NCBI RefSeq assembly: GCF_011516885.1
Contig: NZ_WOTD01000007.1
Location: 1-64,000, forward strand
DNA from: Acetobacter lambici
GTDB lineage: Bacteria; Pseudomonadota; Alphaproteobacteria; Acetobacterales; Acetobacteraceae
DNA: 64,000 nucleotides
Direction of reading: 5' to 3'
The notes beneath the pieces were generated by a model. The model saw only the letters and a list, made by a program, of their open reading frames with translations. It did not search any database and was not told the DNA's origin. How positions within the stretch are numbered: the first letter of the stretch is position 1; the number at the start of each line of letters is the position of its first letter. Of this stretch, positions 45,274-54,159 are shown in pieces. Made by a program: the position numbers and the translations under genes.

Positions 45274-45531
45274 CACCCGGCTCCTCCCAAACGGCTTTTT
45301 GCTCCGCTTCTGCCGTATGGGACCAGCCTCTCAGTCAGCCCCGCAGTCGGGCTCTGCCGCCTTGCTGCTGTGGTGGCATGGCGGGGTGTTGGTCGGATTA
45401 TTTATTGGTCGGGCTGTCTGCTGGGCGCTTACGGTTGCGTGCCGGGGTGCGGATTAAGGCTGCTGGTGTGCAGGCCGGGTTCTCCGGTCTGGCATGGACT
45501 GGCAGGTGTGGCGCATGCGCGGCCAGCCTGC

Positions 45532-46422
45532 TTACTCGTTCCCCTGAGTAGCGATGCGCTGCGTGCTGGCCCGCGCCACGGGGGCTGAACGGTAGGAGGC
45601 AAGCGAGCGCCCACGCATGGCGCTGCCCCGGCTGTTACCTACAGGGCCGGGTTCCACAAAATTACGCATGCCCTGAAAAGGGTGGAACGCCTTGGGGTGC
45701 GAAATCTGGGGCGTGCCGTCTGGCCCCATGCCTGTGCTGGCTTCCGCCACCATCATGGGGGTATGGTGGATGGCCGGGGTAACAGGGTGCGGGAATACCT
45801 GTGGCATTAACGGGGATTTTTGCGCAGTCTGCGGGCCTTCACGCCCATCTTGCGGCATGGCCCATGCTTCAAGCACCTTCCACTGGTAGGGGGTGCCTAT
45901 GCCCGGTGTCTGCGAGTGGTAGGCTGCTGCCGCGCGTGGCCAGCTTCCCATTTTTTCATACATCTGGAGCAGAAAGCTGCCCGCATACATGGCGTTGCGC
46001 AGCGGGTCGAACGCCTGATCGAGCGAGGGGAACGCTTCGGGGTGTTGTTGCAGGTTGACCTGCATGCACCCCACATCAATGGACATAATGCCTTGGTGGC
46101 GGAAGTTCTGCACCGCCGCCACAGCCTCGGCCCGGCTGTTGTAATGGTAGCCAATGCCTGCCGCGTTAATGGTCCATGGCCAAGCGGAAACCGTGCCGTC
46201 GGATTCGACCTTCCCGCTTTCCACCCGCCCCATGGCGGACAAAAACCCGTCGGGAATATGCAGGCTGCGTTCGGCCTGTGCCGTGGCCTCCGTGCATAGT
46301 CCGGCCTCGGCCGAGCGGGCGTGGGCCTGTGTGGCGCTGGTGGCCGCATGGGCTGCGCCTGCAAGGGCTGCAACGCCAAGGAGCCAGCGTGCGGGCCGGG
46401 TACGGGGGAAGTGTGGCGTCAT
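45532..46422 (-). CDS. Lytic transglycosylase (SLT domain), probably flagellum-associated
   Basis: A 296-residue exported protein: an N-terminal signal sequence ending near AHA (residue 26), then an SLT domain with the catalytic Glu68 in AMGRVESGK, SIDVGCMQVNLQQHP and the closing AYHSQTPG. The C-terminal 100 residues are Pro/Ser-rich and low complexity. It should cleave peptidoglycan. The FlgJ encoded nearby lacks a muramidase domain, so this enzyme may make the hole for the rod, as SltF does in Rhodobacter. That role is inferred from context. Confidence 0.82.
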   Translation of the reverse strand: MTPHFPRTRPARWLLGVAALAGAAHAATSATQAHARSAEAGLCTEATAQAERSLHIPDGFLSAMGRVESGKVESDGTVSAWPWTINAAGIGYHYNSRAEAVAAVQNFRHQGIMSIDVGCMQVNLQQHPEAFPSLDQAFDPLRNAMYAGSFLLQMYEKMGSWPRAAAAYHSQTPGIGTPYQWKVLEAWAMPQDGREGPQTAQKSPLMPQVFPHPVTPAIHHTPMMVAEASTGMGPDGTPQISHPKAFHPFQGMRNFVEPGPVGNSRGSAMRGRSLASYRSAPVARASTQRIATQGNE

Positions 46423-46926
46423 GCGCGGTGTGGCGGGGGGCCGGGGTGGAGCTGGCTCCGGGCGGCGGGTCCCTTACCTCCTTGGCTGGTGTGGCTCTAT
46501 GGCAGTCATGGCCCGACTATACAGGGCGGCACGCAAGTAATGGCGGGCTTGCCCGGTCGGTTCTATACATGGCTGTATGCCTGCCGCACCGATCGTGCAA
46601 GGATTCATGTCCTTAACATCATGCCATGTCTGGTCTGGCCAAAGTATGGCGTGGCGCGGGTGGGGCATGGTTTTTTTTGCAGCCTCCGGCGTGCTGCCTG
46701 ATTAATGTCATGATTTTGCATGATCTTTGGCGGGTTATGTCTCCACCCGCGTGCAAGCACGTGCGCCACCGGGGTGGAGGTTGGGCAAAAAAGGCTTTTG
46801 GGCATGGGCTGCGGCAGGTTACATGGGCATTGAATGTAATGGCCAGCGCGCCTATTCTTATGGCACAAGGTTACGTGATGACCCTGCACTGTGTGCCGGG
46901 CTGATCAATCAGGGGTAAACAGGTAT
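46423..46926. other. Divergent control region between the transglycosylase and flgI
   Basis: About 500 bp with no supported gene. It contains a TATGGCACAAGG string at 46859-46870 related to one upstream of fliF, and a T-run at 46671-46678. Promoters for both divergent genes must lie here, but I could not assign a clear -35/-10 or -24/-12 pair. Confidence 0.5.
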
Positions 46927-48147
46927 ATGAGGAACCGCCTCAAGGCGAGCAACGGGCAGGCCGGCATGGCCCGCCAGCATGGTGGCAGGGCGGCCCCTTT
47001 GTTGAACCCAATGGGCCGCGTTTTTGGCGCGCCACGGTGGGTCCGGGCTGTTATGGCCGCCTTTATCCTGCTCTCCCTGTTTGTGCCGGTATCCCCCGCC
47101 CACGCCATTACGGTGCGGGTGAAGGATATTGTTGATTACGAAGGCGTGCGGGACAACCAACTGGTCGGTTACGGGCTGGTCGTGGGCCTGCATGGCACGG
47201 GCGACCGTCTGACCAACATCATATTCACGCGTGAAACACTGATCAGTATGCTCAACCGTCTGGGCGTGAACATTCGTGACCGCGAAATCCAGTTGCAGAC
47301 GCATGACGTGGCCGCCGTTATGGTCACCGCCACACTGCCCCCGTTCTCCCATGGGGGCGGGCGGATTGACGTAACCGTTTCCGCCGTGGGTGACGCACAG
47401 GACCTGACCGGGGGCACCCTGCTGGTCACCCCCCTACAGGCAGCCGATGGCGAGGTTTACGCCGTGGCGCAGGGATCGCTTGTGACCAACGCCTTTACGG
47501 CGGGCGGGCAGGCGGCCACGGTCACGCGTAACATTCCGACCAGCGGGCATATTGCCAATGGCGGGGTGGTCGAACGTGAGGTGCCGGTCAAACTGGGCGA
47601 GACGGGGGTTGTCCATCTCTCGCTCCACAATCCTAATTTTACCACCGCGACCCGTGTGGCCGAGGTGATCAACCGCAGCATTGGCGCGCATATGGCGCAG
47701 GTGGATGACCCGCGCACCATTGCCGTGGACCTGACCGGGCGCAACGCATCGCTCACCCTGTACCGTATTGGTGACCTCCAGATCGAGCCGGATACCATGG
47801 CCAAGGTTGTGGTGGACGAGGCCAGCGGTACTATTGTTATGGGTGATAGCGTGCGCATCAGCACTGTGGCCATTGCGCAGGGCAACCTGACCATTCAGGT
47901 GACCGAAACTCCGCAGGTGGTCCAGCCAGCGCCCTTCTCTAACGGCGTGACCGCCGTTGTGCCACGGACAGAAGCCAATGTGAGCACGGATAGCTCGCAC
48001 AGGCTGGGTATTCTGCGCGAGGGACCAACACTGGCCAGCCTTGTGGCGGGCATGAACGCGCTGGGCATGGGCCCGCGTGACATGATTGGTATTTTGCAGG
48101 CCATCAAGGCCGATGGCGCCCTTCAGGCCGATCTGGAAGTAAGGTAG
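46927..48147 (+). CDS. flgI: Flagellar P-ring protein FlgI
   Basis: A 406-residue FlgI. After an extended basic leader, a signal sequence (AVMAAFILLSLFVPVSPAHA) is followed by the diagnostic VRVKDIVDYEGVRDNQLVGYGLVVGLHGTGD and ITRETLISMLNRLGVNIRD-type region, and the C-terminus ends GMNALGMGPRDMIGILQAIKADGALQADLEVR. It forms the P ring in the periplasm with help from FlgA. Shorter starts within the leader (for example the Met just before AAFILL) are possible. First gene of flgI-flgJ-flgN. Confidence 0.95.
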   Translation: MRNRLKASNGQAGMARQHGGRAAPLLNPMGRVFGAPRWVRAVMAAFILLSLFVPVSPAHAITVRVKDIVDYEGVRDNQLVGYGLVVGLHGTGDRLTNIIFTRETLISMLNRLGVNIRDREIQLQTHDVAAVMVTATLPPFSHGGGRIDVTVSAVGDAQDLTGGTLLVTPLQAADGEVYAVAQGSLVTNAFTAGGQAATVTRNIPTSGHIANGGVVEREVPVKLGETGVVHLSLHNPNFTTATRVAEVINRSIGAHMAQVDDPRTIAVDLTGRNASLTLYRIGDLQIEPDTMAKVVVDEASGTIVMGDSVRISTVAIAQGNLTIQVTETPQVVQPAPFSNGVTAVVPRTEANVSTDSSHRLGILREGPTLASLVAGMNALGMGPRDMIGILQAIKADGALQADLEVR

Positions 48148-48154
48148 GCACAGC

Positions 48155-48499
48155 ATGAGCACGGTAGCCAACGTAAGCGCGGCCCAGATTGCCAGCGCGC
48201 AGACCACCGCCTCCACCCAGTCCGGGTTGAAGGAGGAAGTGCTGGAAAAAACCCGCAAGGCTGCCATCGAGTTCGAAGGCATGACCATTGGCGAAATGCT
48301 CCAGCCGATGTTTGATACGGTGGATAGCGCCCACGGCCTGTTTGGCGGCGGTGCCGCCGAGTCCCAGTTCCGCTCCCTGCAGGTGCTGGAAATGGGCAAG
48401 CAGATTGCCAATAATGGCGGCATTGGTCTGGCCGACAGCGTTTACCGCCAGATGCTGGCCATGCAGGAAAAAGCCCAGCAGGAAAAAGGTGAGTCATGA
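48155..48499 (+). CDS. flgJ: Rod-binding protein FlgJ (single-domain form)
   Basis: The 114-residue protein is only the N-terminal FlgJ/rod-binding domain: KAAIEFEGMTIGEMLQPMFDTV ... FGGGAAESQFRSLQVLEMGKQIANNGGIGLADSVYRQML. The muramidase domain of enteric FlgJ is absent, as in other alphaproteobacteria. It acts as rod cap. Its stop overlaps the next gene by 4 bp (ATGA). Confidence 0.9.
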   Translation: MSTVANVSAAQIASAQTTASTQSGLKEEVLEKTRKAAIEFEGMTIGEMLQPMFDTVDSAHGLFGGGAAESQFRSLQVLEMGKQIANNGGIGLADSVYRQMLAMQEKAQQEKGES

Positions 48500-48924
48500 C
48501 CGATAAGCCTGAAGACCTGCAAAGCCGCCTGTTGCAGGCATTTGGATCCGTAAGTGCCCTGCTGGAGCACGAAAACACGCTGCTCAAAACCGGTCAGTGG
48601 CAGGATGTGGAAAAACTGCTGCCGCGCAAGCGTGAGCTTATGGATGTGTTGCGCAAGCTGCTCCCACCGGGGCAGACCAAGCCGCTGACCGCCGAACAGC
48701 GCAGCGCCAAGGTTGAGCCGGACATGGAAGCAGCCGCCAAGCAGTTTAATGCTCTGGTGCGCGCCAACGAGGAACTGCTGCAAAGTGCCATTGCCGCGCA
48801 GGGTACGCTGATCAAACTTGTGCTCGATGATGCGGCACAGGAGCAGCGCACTGGCTATGGCGCATCGGGTGGCTATACGCTGGACCCCCACGCCGGAGCA
48901 CTGGCGTTGCGGAGCGACGTATAG
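48496..48924 (+). CDS. flgN: FlgN-like export chaperone
   Basis: A 142-residue helical protein with the FlgN pattern (LLQAFGSVSALLEHENTLLKTGQWQDVEKLLPRKRELMDVLRKLL, then a central amphipathic helix with ANEELLQSAIAAQGTLIKLVL). FlgN protects FlgK and FlgL before export. Overlap with flgJ supports cotranslation. Sequence identity of FlgN proteins is always low, so the call rests on length, helix pattern and position. Confidence 0.72.
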   Translation: MTDKPEDLQSRLLQAFGSVSALLEHENTLLKTGQWQDVEKLLPRKRELMDVLRKLLPPGQTKPLTAEQRSAKVEPDMEAAAKQFNALVRANEELLQSAIAAQGTLIKLVLDDAAQEQRTGYGASGGYTLDPHAGALALRSDV

Positions 48925-48966
48925 TCGCACCCGCGTAAGCCCTTGCCGTGGTGGGGCTGTCAGCTT

Positions 48967-49473
48967 TTACCAGTAACCGCCAATAACCTTGCGTGGCTGG
49001 TCCCCTGCGGGGTCGGCCCCGGCGTACCATGCGCTCCAGTCCCACAAAAAGGTGTCGCGCCGGTTTTCCGCCGTCATGCCCGCCAGTTCATCCACAACCG
49101 ATTTGGGCTGCTGCTTTTTGTTCCGTATTTCGGTCGATGTCATGTTGTGCAGTGTGTGGAAGGCCGTTTCCGACCCCATATAAACACACCCACACCCGAT
49201 CGGGTCTGCGTAAAGGTAGATCGGGCCATCGGGGGAGGGGCGGTAGGTCAACTCCCCGGGGGGGAGAAGGTTCATCATGGCGTAGCGCGCGGTTGTGTCC
49301 GCCTGATGGGCAATAAACCCGGCTTCGGACAGCTTTCTGCCTTCCGTCAGATACGGCGCGGCGGGGGACGAGCACCCCGCAAGCGCTATGCACAGCAGGC
49401 CGGTCGCAGCCTGCGCCAGCCGTTTTGCGGGGCGGGGTGTGGCCTTGGCCTGTAAGGGGCTGCCTGTGTGCAT
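48967..49473 (-). CDS. Predicted lipoprotein, function unknown
   Basis: A 168-residue protein with a basic N-terminus, a hydrophobic stretch and lipobox LAGC near residue 34. The mature part has no repeats or known motif that I recognise; a GCGCVYMG cluster and aromatic-rich end (WDWSAWYAGA...GGYW) are distinctive. It is downstream of the GT25-like gene on the same strand (36 bp) and convergent with flgI-flgN. It may act at the outer membrane of the flagellar apparatus, but this is only context. Confidence 0.65.
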   Translation of the reverse strand: MHTGSPLQAKATPRPAKRLAQAATGLLCIALAGCSSPAAPYLTEGRKLSEAGFIAHQADTTARYAMMNLLPPGELTYRPSPDGPIYLYADPIGCGCVYMGSETAFHTLHNMTSTEIRNKKQQPKSVVDELAGMTAENRRDTFLWDWSAWYAGADPAGDQPRKVIGGYW

Positions 49474-49508
49474 CTGGCGGGTTCCGTATTGTGGTTTTTA
49501 AGGGTGGG

Positions 49509-50210
49509 TCAGGCCGCGTCTGTCATGCACAGCGGCGGCACGCAGACAAACGCCTTCATGGTTGAATAATGCAGGCTCATCAACTGCGGGAGCGTTTGCG
49601 CGGCAGTGCCGCCATCCTGTGGGTTGGCCGCGGGTACGGTTGTGCTGGTCAGCGGCAGGCAGGCCTTGATCATTTTTTCCGCCCCCGTGGGGGAGATGGC
49701 GTAGCCGCTCACGCTCTGCGTGGCCAGCAGCGGGAAGGCAAGGGAGGTGACTTCCATCTCGCTCAGCGCACCCGCGCCACGGGCGGAATAGGGGGGCTGC
49801 ACCGCGCCGTTGAACAGGGCCAGCTCGGGCAGGACATCAAACTGCAACGTGGAGCCGGGTGTGTTGCCCCACAGCACAAAGTCCCAGTCATGCGGCAGGC
49901 TGGCCAGAATGCGCGTGCTTTCGGCCTCAAAATTGGCGCACAGCACGGCGTTGCTTTCAAACACATGGGCGGCGGTCTGGTGCTGGGCCACATTGCCCCA
50001 CAGCGAGACATGCGACAGGGCCTGTGCAAAGGCCGCGTGCGAGAACAGACATTCGGCCGAGATCAGGTTCATCTGCTTCATGGCCTGCACGTCCAGCGCC
50101 TGCTCGTCCATGCCGATGGAACGCACAAGGTCTGGCACATGGGCATTCAGTTGCAAGAACCGCTCTGTCTGGTTGAGTGCTGCATCGTTGCTGATGAAAA
50201 ACTTGAACAT
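49509..50210 (-). CDS. Glycosyltransferase family 25-like protein
   Basis: The 233-residue product resembles GT25 (LPS beta-galactosyltransferase-like) proteins: NLISAECLFSHAAFAQALSHVSLWGNVAQ follows the S-E-x-G-C-x-x-S-H-x-x-x-W pattern of the nucleotide-sugar site, and LPHDWDFVLWG matches the next conserved strand. The LEDD acidic motif expected between them is not clear (VFESNAVLC), so catalytic competence is uncertain. It is transcribed with the downstream lipoprotein gene. A surface-glycan or flagellar-glycan role is possible. Confidence 0.6.
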   Translation of the reverse strand: MFKFFISNDAALNQTERFLQLNAHVPDLVRSIGMDEQALDVQAMKQMNLISAECLFSHAAFAQALSHVSLWGNVAQHQTAAHVFESNAVLCANFEAESTRILASLPHDWDFVLWGNTPGSTLQFDVLPELALFNGAVQPPYSARGAGALSEMEVTSLAFPLLATQSVSGYAISPTGAEKMIKACLPLTSTTVPAANPQDGGTAAQTLPQLMSLHYSTMKAFVCVPPLCMTDAA

Positions 50211-50349
50211 CTATGGTTCCTGTCGGGTGGCGAGTACAAAAAATGCGCTCACAGATCGGGCGCATTGGGGGGCAGGCGCGGTCATGAGCAGAATACAACA
50301 ACCATGACGGAACCAAATTTTGAGCAAAGGATACGGCAGAGTAGGGCGC

Positions 50350-50502
50350 ATGAAAAGCCTAGACCTGTCACCAGACACGCAGGGGTATATTCCTGTGGCT
50401 TTGTTGGGTGCAAAATCGTATAATGGAGTGGAATACATATTTGTTTGGGGCCAGCAGGCAGTAACCGCTACGTTGGCAAAAGCACGTAAAGGATTGGATT
50501 GA
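50350..50502 (+). CDS. 50-residue microprotein translationally coupled to the DUF1217 gene
   Basis: The frame encodes MKSLDLSPDTQGYIPVALLGAKSYNGVEYIFVWGQQAVTATLAKARKGLD in total, with an extended N-terminal half rich in aromatic residues and a short basic C-terminal helix. Its TGA overlaps the next gene's ATG (TGATG), the classical coupling layout, and AAAGGA inside its end serves that gene. A weak AGGG precedes its own ATG 50350; an in-frame ATG/GTG further upstream at 50320 lacks support. No family is recognised. A chaperone or regulator of the downstream repeat protein is an inference. Confidence 0.5.
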   Translation: MKSLDLSPDTQGYIPVALLGAKSYNGVEYIFVWGQQAVTATLAKARKGLD

Positions 50503-52658
50503 TGAGCATTAGCGGTATCTCGCCGGTAAGCCAGTATCTGACGGCCCTGAAAAATGAAGATACCGCAGCCTCCACCTTTGCTAAAACGGATGTGACCACC
50601 AAGCAGGCCTCGGTCGCGTTTGAGGAAGATGCCTCGTCCATCACTACCGTTGATGGGCTGATGAAAAATTATTCGGCTCTGAACGTGGTGCTGGGCGCGT
50701 ATGGCATGGATTCGTATTCCTCCGCCACGGCGCTGGTCAAAAAGCTGTTGACGCAGGACCCGTCCTCCTCCTCGTCGCTGGCCAAGTCGTCCAGCAACGC
50801 CACGTGGCTGGCCTTTGCCGATGCGTTTAAAACATGGGGGGAAGGCGGGGGCACCGTGCAGACATCGCCGCTCACATCCTCTTCCATCTCCTCCATTATC
50901 AACGAATACGAAAGCGATACGGACACGTCGGTCCAGAGCGATATTTCGACGTTCAAACTCGCAGCCCCCGGCATTACCACCGCCTCTGCGCTGCTGGCCA
51001 ATACAACTGTGCTCAATGTTGTTCTGAGTGCGTATGGCATGGATGCGCTGGAGGGAGACACCGCGGTCCTGAGTTCCCTGCTGACGCAGGACCCGTCCTC
51101 CTCCACATCACTGGCGCAAACATCGGGTAACTCCGCGTGGCAGATGTTCGCCTATGCTTTTCAGGACATGGGCAAAAACGGCGGTACGGCCACAGCCACG
51201 CCCTTTACCTCCAGCGTTATGACCACCATAGCGCAGGGGTACCAGATTGCTGTTGATTCGGCGGTGGATACGAACGTCAATACGTTCAAGGCGCAGGCGA
51301 GCACCATGACCTCGGCCTCCGATCTGCTGAACAACCAGACCGTCCTGTCCATGGTTATGTCCACCTATGGGCTGGATTCCAGCACGGACAACGCCAGTAT
51401 TCTGAGTTCCCTGCTGACGCAGGACCCCACGTCCTCCACATCGCTGGCCCAGACGTCGGGTAACGCGGCGTGGCAGACCTTTGCCGAGGCGTTTAAAAAT
51501 CTTGGCCAAAATGGCGGTACGGCTACCTCAACGCTGTTTACATCTGCAACCATTGCCGACATTGCCAGCAAATATTCCGATGCCATTGATGATGGGGCTA
51601 CCAGCGCCATTAGCTCGTTCAAAAGCGATGCGGCGGGCATTACCTCCGCGTCCGCCCTGCTGAATAACAGCACGGCCCTGCAGGTTGTGCTGGGGGCCTA
51701 TGGTCTTGGCTCGCTTGCGTCCGACCCCGCCGTGGTCAAGACCCTGCTGACGCAGGATCCCGATTCCTCCACATCACTCGCTCAGACATCGGGCAATACG
51801 GCGTGGCAGACTTTTGCCGAGGCATTTAAAGCATGGGGGCAAAACAACGGGCAGGGGGCAATTATGTCCACCTCCTTTGTGGCGTCGCTCACATCGGCCT
51901 TCCAGTCCAACACCAATGCGCTGGTGCAGTCGGGCGTAACGAGCTTTGAAAATGCGGCCGGTTCCATTACCACGGCGTCCGCTCTGCTGGCCAATACAGC
52001 CGTGCTTAATGTTGTGACCGGTGCGTATGGCATGGATGCATCGAGCAATGAACTCACCCTTCTGAGTTCCCTGCTGACGCAGGATCCGGCATCCTCCACA
52101 TCGCTGGCGAGTGCTTCGAGTAATGCGTCCTGGCAGAGTTTTGCCACGGACTTCAAGGTCTGGGGAGCAAACGGCGGGAGTGTGAGCGCAACACCGTTCA
52201 CGGCCACAAAAATTCAGAGCATCGTGGAAGATTACCAGTTGCGCCAGTACGAGGATAGCTCGGCTCTAAGTGATAATGGCGTGGGTAACGCGCTGTACTT
52301 TACCCGCACCATGAGCAGCATTACGTCCCTGTCGCAGCTTATGTCGGACCCGACCCTGCTCAAGGTGGCGGAGACCGTGTCGGGCTATGACCCGGACCAG
52401 TTTGGCGCGCTGGACTATGACCAGCAGGTGCGTCTGTTGTCCAAAAAAGTGGACCTGACCAAGCTGTCCACGCCCAAGCAGATCCAGCAGTACGCGGAGC
52501 AGTATCTGGCCATGTTACAGATCAACCCGCAAACGCCGGACACCCCCGCCAGCCTGCTTGACCTGTTTGGTGGGGATGACAGTGACGATGGCATTCTCGC
52601 TCTGTTTGGGGATAGTAGCGACGATTCCTCGGGCGATCTTTATTCCAGCCTGTTCTAG
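50502..52658 (+). CDS. Long DUF1217-type repeat protein of the flagellar cluster
   Basis: A 718-residue Ser/Thr/Ala-rich protein built of five near-identical units of 111 residues, each with a core of the form LLxNxxxLNVVLxAYGMD...LLxxLLTQDPSSSTSLA..SxNxxWQxFAxAFK.WG, and a sixth diverged unit (LMSDPTLLKVAETVSGYDPDQF) before an acidic Asp/Ser tail. The repeat matches DUF1217, a family often found in alphaproteobacterial flagellar loci. No signal peptide or membrane helix is present, so export by the flagellar system is plausible. ATG 50502 has AAAGGA 8 nt upstream; TTG 50499 is an alternative. Function unknown. Confidence 0.75.
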   Translation: MSISGISPVSQYLTALKNEDTAASTFAKTDVTTKQASVAFEEDASSITTVDGLMKNYSALNVVLGAYGMDSYSSATALVKKLLTQDPSSSSSLAKSSSNATWLAFADAFKTWGEGGGTVQTSPLTSSSISSIINEYESDTDTSVQSDISTFKLAAPGITTASALLANTTVLNVVLSAYGMDALEGDTAVLSSLLTQDPSSSTSLAQTSGNSAWQMFAYAFQDMGKNGGTATATPFTSSVMTTIAQGYQIAVDSAVDTNVNTFKAQASTMTSASDLLNNQTVLSMVMSTYGLDSSTDNASILSSLLTQDPTSSTSLAQTSGNAAWQTFAEAFKNLGQNGGTATSTLFTSATIADIASKYSDAIDDGATSAISSFKSDAAGITSASALLNNSTALQVVLGAYGLGSLASDPAVVKTLLTQDPDSSTSLAQTSGNTAWQTFAEAFKAWGQNNGQGAIMSTSFVASLTSAFQSNTNALVQSGVTSFENAAGSITTASALLANTAVLNVVTGAYGMDASSNELTLLSSLLTQDPASSTSLASASSNASWQSFATDFKVWGANGGSVSATPFTATKIQSIVEDYQLRQYEDSSALSDNGVGNALYFTRTMSSITSLSQLMSDPTLLKVAETVSGYDPDQFGALDYDQQVRLLSKKVDLTKLSTPKQIQQYAEQYLAMLQINPQTPDTPASLLDLFGGDDSDDGILALFGDSSDDSSGDLYSSLF
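50745..52085 (+). repeat. Tandem 333-bp repeats within the DUF1217 gene
   Basis: The string CTG(C/T)TGACGCAGGA recurs at 50745, 51078, 51411, 51744 and 52071, i.e. with a period of 333, 333, 333 and 327 bp, together with similar flanks in each unit. Such long direct repeats can recombine and change unit number in frame. Confidence 0.9.
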
Positions 52659-52666
52659 GCAAGGTG

Positions 52667-52693
52667 GCCCCACCCGCATGACGGGGGTGGGGC
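52667..52693 (+). terminator. GC-rich hairpin between the DUF1217 gene and fliI
   Basis: GCCCCACCC (52667-52675) pairs with GGGTGGGGC (52685-52693). There is no T-run; it may attenuate transcription or protect the upstream mRNA. Confidence 0.5.
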
Positions 52694-52724
52694 AGCATAA
52701 CCCCGCATCTGGTTTGTTGTTGAC

Positions 52725-54149
52725 GTGAGTTCGGACCCGCATTCCCCCTCGCCTGTTGAGGTCTCCGTATCCGCCCTATCAGGCGTGCTGGACGCGGTGC
52801 GTGGCGCCATTGCCGGCCCCCGGCATGACGTGCCGGTGGGTGTGCTGGAGGGGCGGGTGACCGGGCTTTCGGGCTTGTCGGTCTCGCTCAGCGGGCTGCG
52901 TGATTTTACGGGTGTGGGCGACCGCGTGACCATTTATGGGCTGGATGGGCGGCAGACGCAGGCCGAAATTGTGGCCTTTGCGCAGGATATTGCCATTGCC
53001 ATGCCCTTTGGCTCGCTGGAGGGCATTGGCTCGGGGTGCCGCGCGACCTTCCGGCTGTATGATCAGGAGCAGCGCCGCCGCCGGGCGGGGGGCACGCTCA
53101 TTGTCAATGCTGGGTGGCAGGGCCGGGTGGTGGACCCCATGGGCCGCCCGATGGATGGCAAAGGCCCGCTTCCGTCCGAAGGCACGGCCCAGCGGCTCCA
53201 TGCCTCCCCGCCAGAGGCCGCCATGCGTGGCCGCCTTGGCCCGCGCATAGACCTTGGGGTGCGCGCACTCAACCTGTTTACCACCTGCCGCGAGGGCCAG
53301 CGCCTTGGCCTGTTCGCAGGCTCGGGCGTGGGTAAATCCACCCTTATGGGCATGCTTGCGCGTGATACGGCATGCGATGTGGCGGTCATTGCGCTGGTGG
53401 GCGAACGTGGGCGTGAAGTGCGCGAGTTTGTGGAGGATGATCTGGGGCCGGAGGGGCTGGCCAAGTCCGTTGTGGTGGTCGCCACGTCCGATACATCCCC
53501 CCTTATGCGGCGTGAGGCCGCTTATGCCGCCATGGCCGTGGCCGAGCACTTCCGTGATCAGGGCAAATCGGTGCTGATGCTGATGGATAGCGTGACCCGC
53601 TTCTGTCAGGCATTGCGAGAGATCGGTCTGTCCTCGGGCGAGCCACCGGCCACGCGCGGCTATCCGCCCAGTGTGTTTGCTGAACTCCCCCGCCTGCTCG
53701 AACGCGCAGGCCCGGGCCTGATGGACGAGCACGGCCATGCAGGGCAGATGACGGCCATGTTCTCCGTACTTGTGGAAGGCGATGACCAGAACGAACCCGT
53801 GGCCGATGCCGTGCGCGGTATTCTGGACGGGCATGTGGTGCTGGAGCGCCGCATTGCGGAATCCGGGCGTTACCCTGCGGTCAACGTCCTGCGCTCGCTC
53901 TCGCGCACCGTGCCGGGATGCCTGACGGAGGAGGAGAACCAGCTTGTGCTGCAAGCGCGCTCCTGCCTGTCCACATGGGATGAGATGCAGGATATGGTGC
54001 GCCTTGGTGCGTACCGCCCCGGCAACGACCAGCGCGTGGACGAGGCCATTCGCGTGGCTCCCGCGGTGGAGGAAATGCTCAAGCAGCGCAAGGGCGAACG
54101 CGCGACCCTGCCTGAAAGTTTTGATGCTCTGCGCGGCGCGCTATCGTAG
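52725..54149 (+). CDS. fliI: Flagellar export ATPase FliI
   Basis: A 474-residue F1-beta-like ATPase. The Walker A motif GSGVGKST is at 199-206, VGERGREVREFVED follows, Walker B is in SVLMLMDSVTRF, and the C-terminal LVLQARSCLSTWDEMQDMVRLGAY is typical of FliI. It powers export with FliH and FliJ. The start is GTG 52725; the first 35 residues are variable. fliJ follows after 10 bp. Confidence 0.96.
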   Translation: MSSDPHSPSPVEVSVSALSGVLDAVRGAIAGPRHDVPVGVLEGRVTGLSGLSVSLSGLRDFTGVGDRVTIYGLDGRQTQAEIVAFAQDIAIAMPFGSLEGIGSGCRATFRLYDQEQRRRRAGGTLIVNAGWQGRVVDPMGRPMDGKGPLPSEGTAQRLHASPPEAAMRGRLGPRIDLGVRALNLFTTCREGQRLGLFAGSGVGKSTLMGMLARDTACDVAVIALVGERGREVREFVEDDLGPEGLAKSVVVVATSDTSPLMRREAAYAAMAVAEHFRDQGKSVLMLMDSVTRFCQALREIGLSSGEPPATRGYPPSVFAELPRLLERAGPGLMDEHGHAGQMTAMFSVLVEGDDQNEPVADAVRGILDGHVVLERRIAESGRYPAVNVLRSLSRTVPGCLTEEENQLVLQARSCLSTWDEMQDMVRLGAYRPGNDQRVDEAIRVAPAVEEMLKQRKGERATLPESFDALRGALS

Positions 54150-54159
54150 CTGAACACCC

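Noticed and set aside
45317-45457. 46-residue possible single-pass membrane protein after the second TPR-GT gene
   Set aside because: A hydrophobic stretch is present, but there is no Shine-Dalgarno and the frame is only the tail of a longer shadow of the preceding gene; support is too weak.
46861-46875. TGGCACAAGGTTACG upstream of flgI as a sigma-54 promoter
   Set aside because: The -24 part fits, but the -12 position has CG instead of GC at the required 10-nt spacing. The fliF-upstream string TGGCACAACGTGCCC has wrong spacing too.
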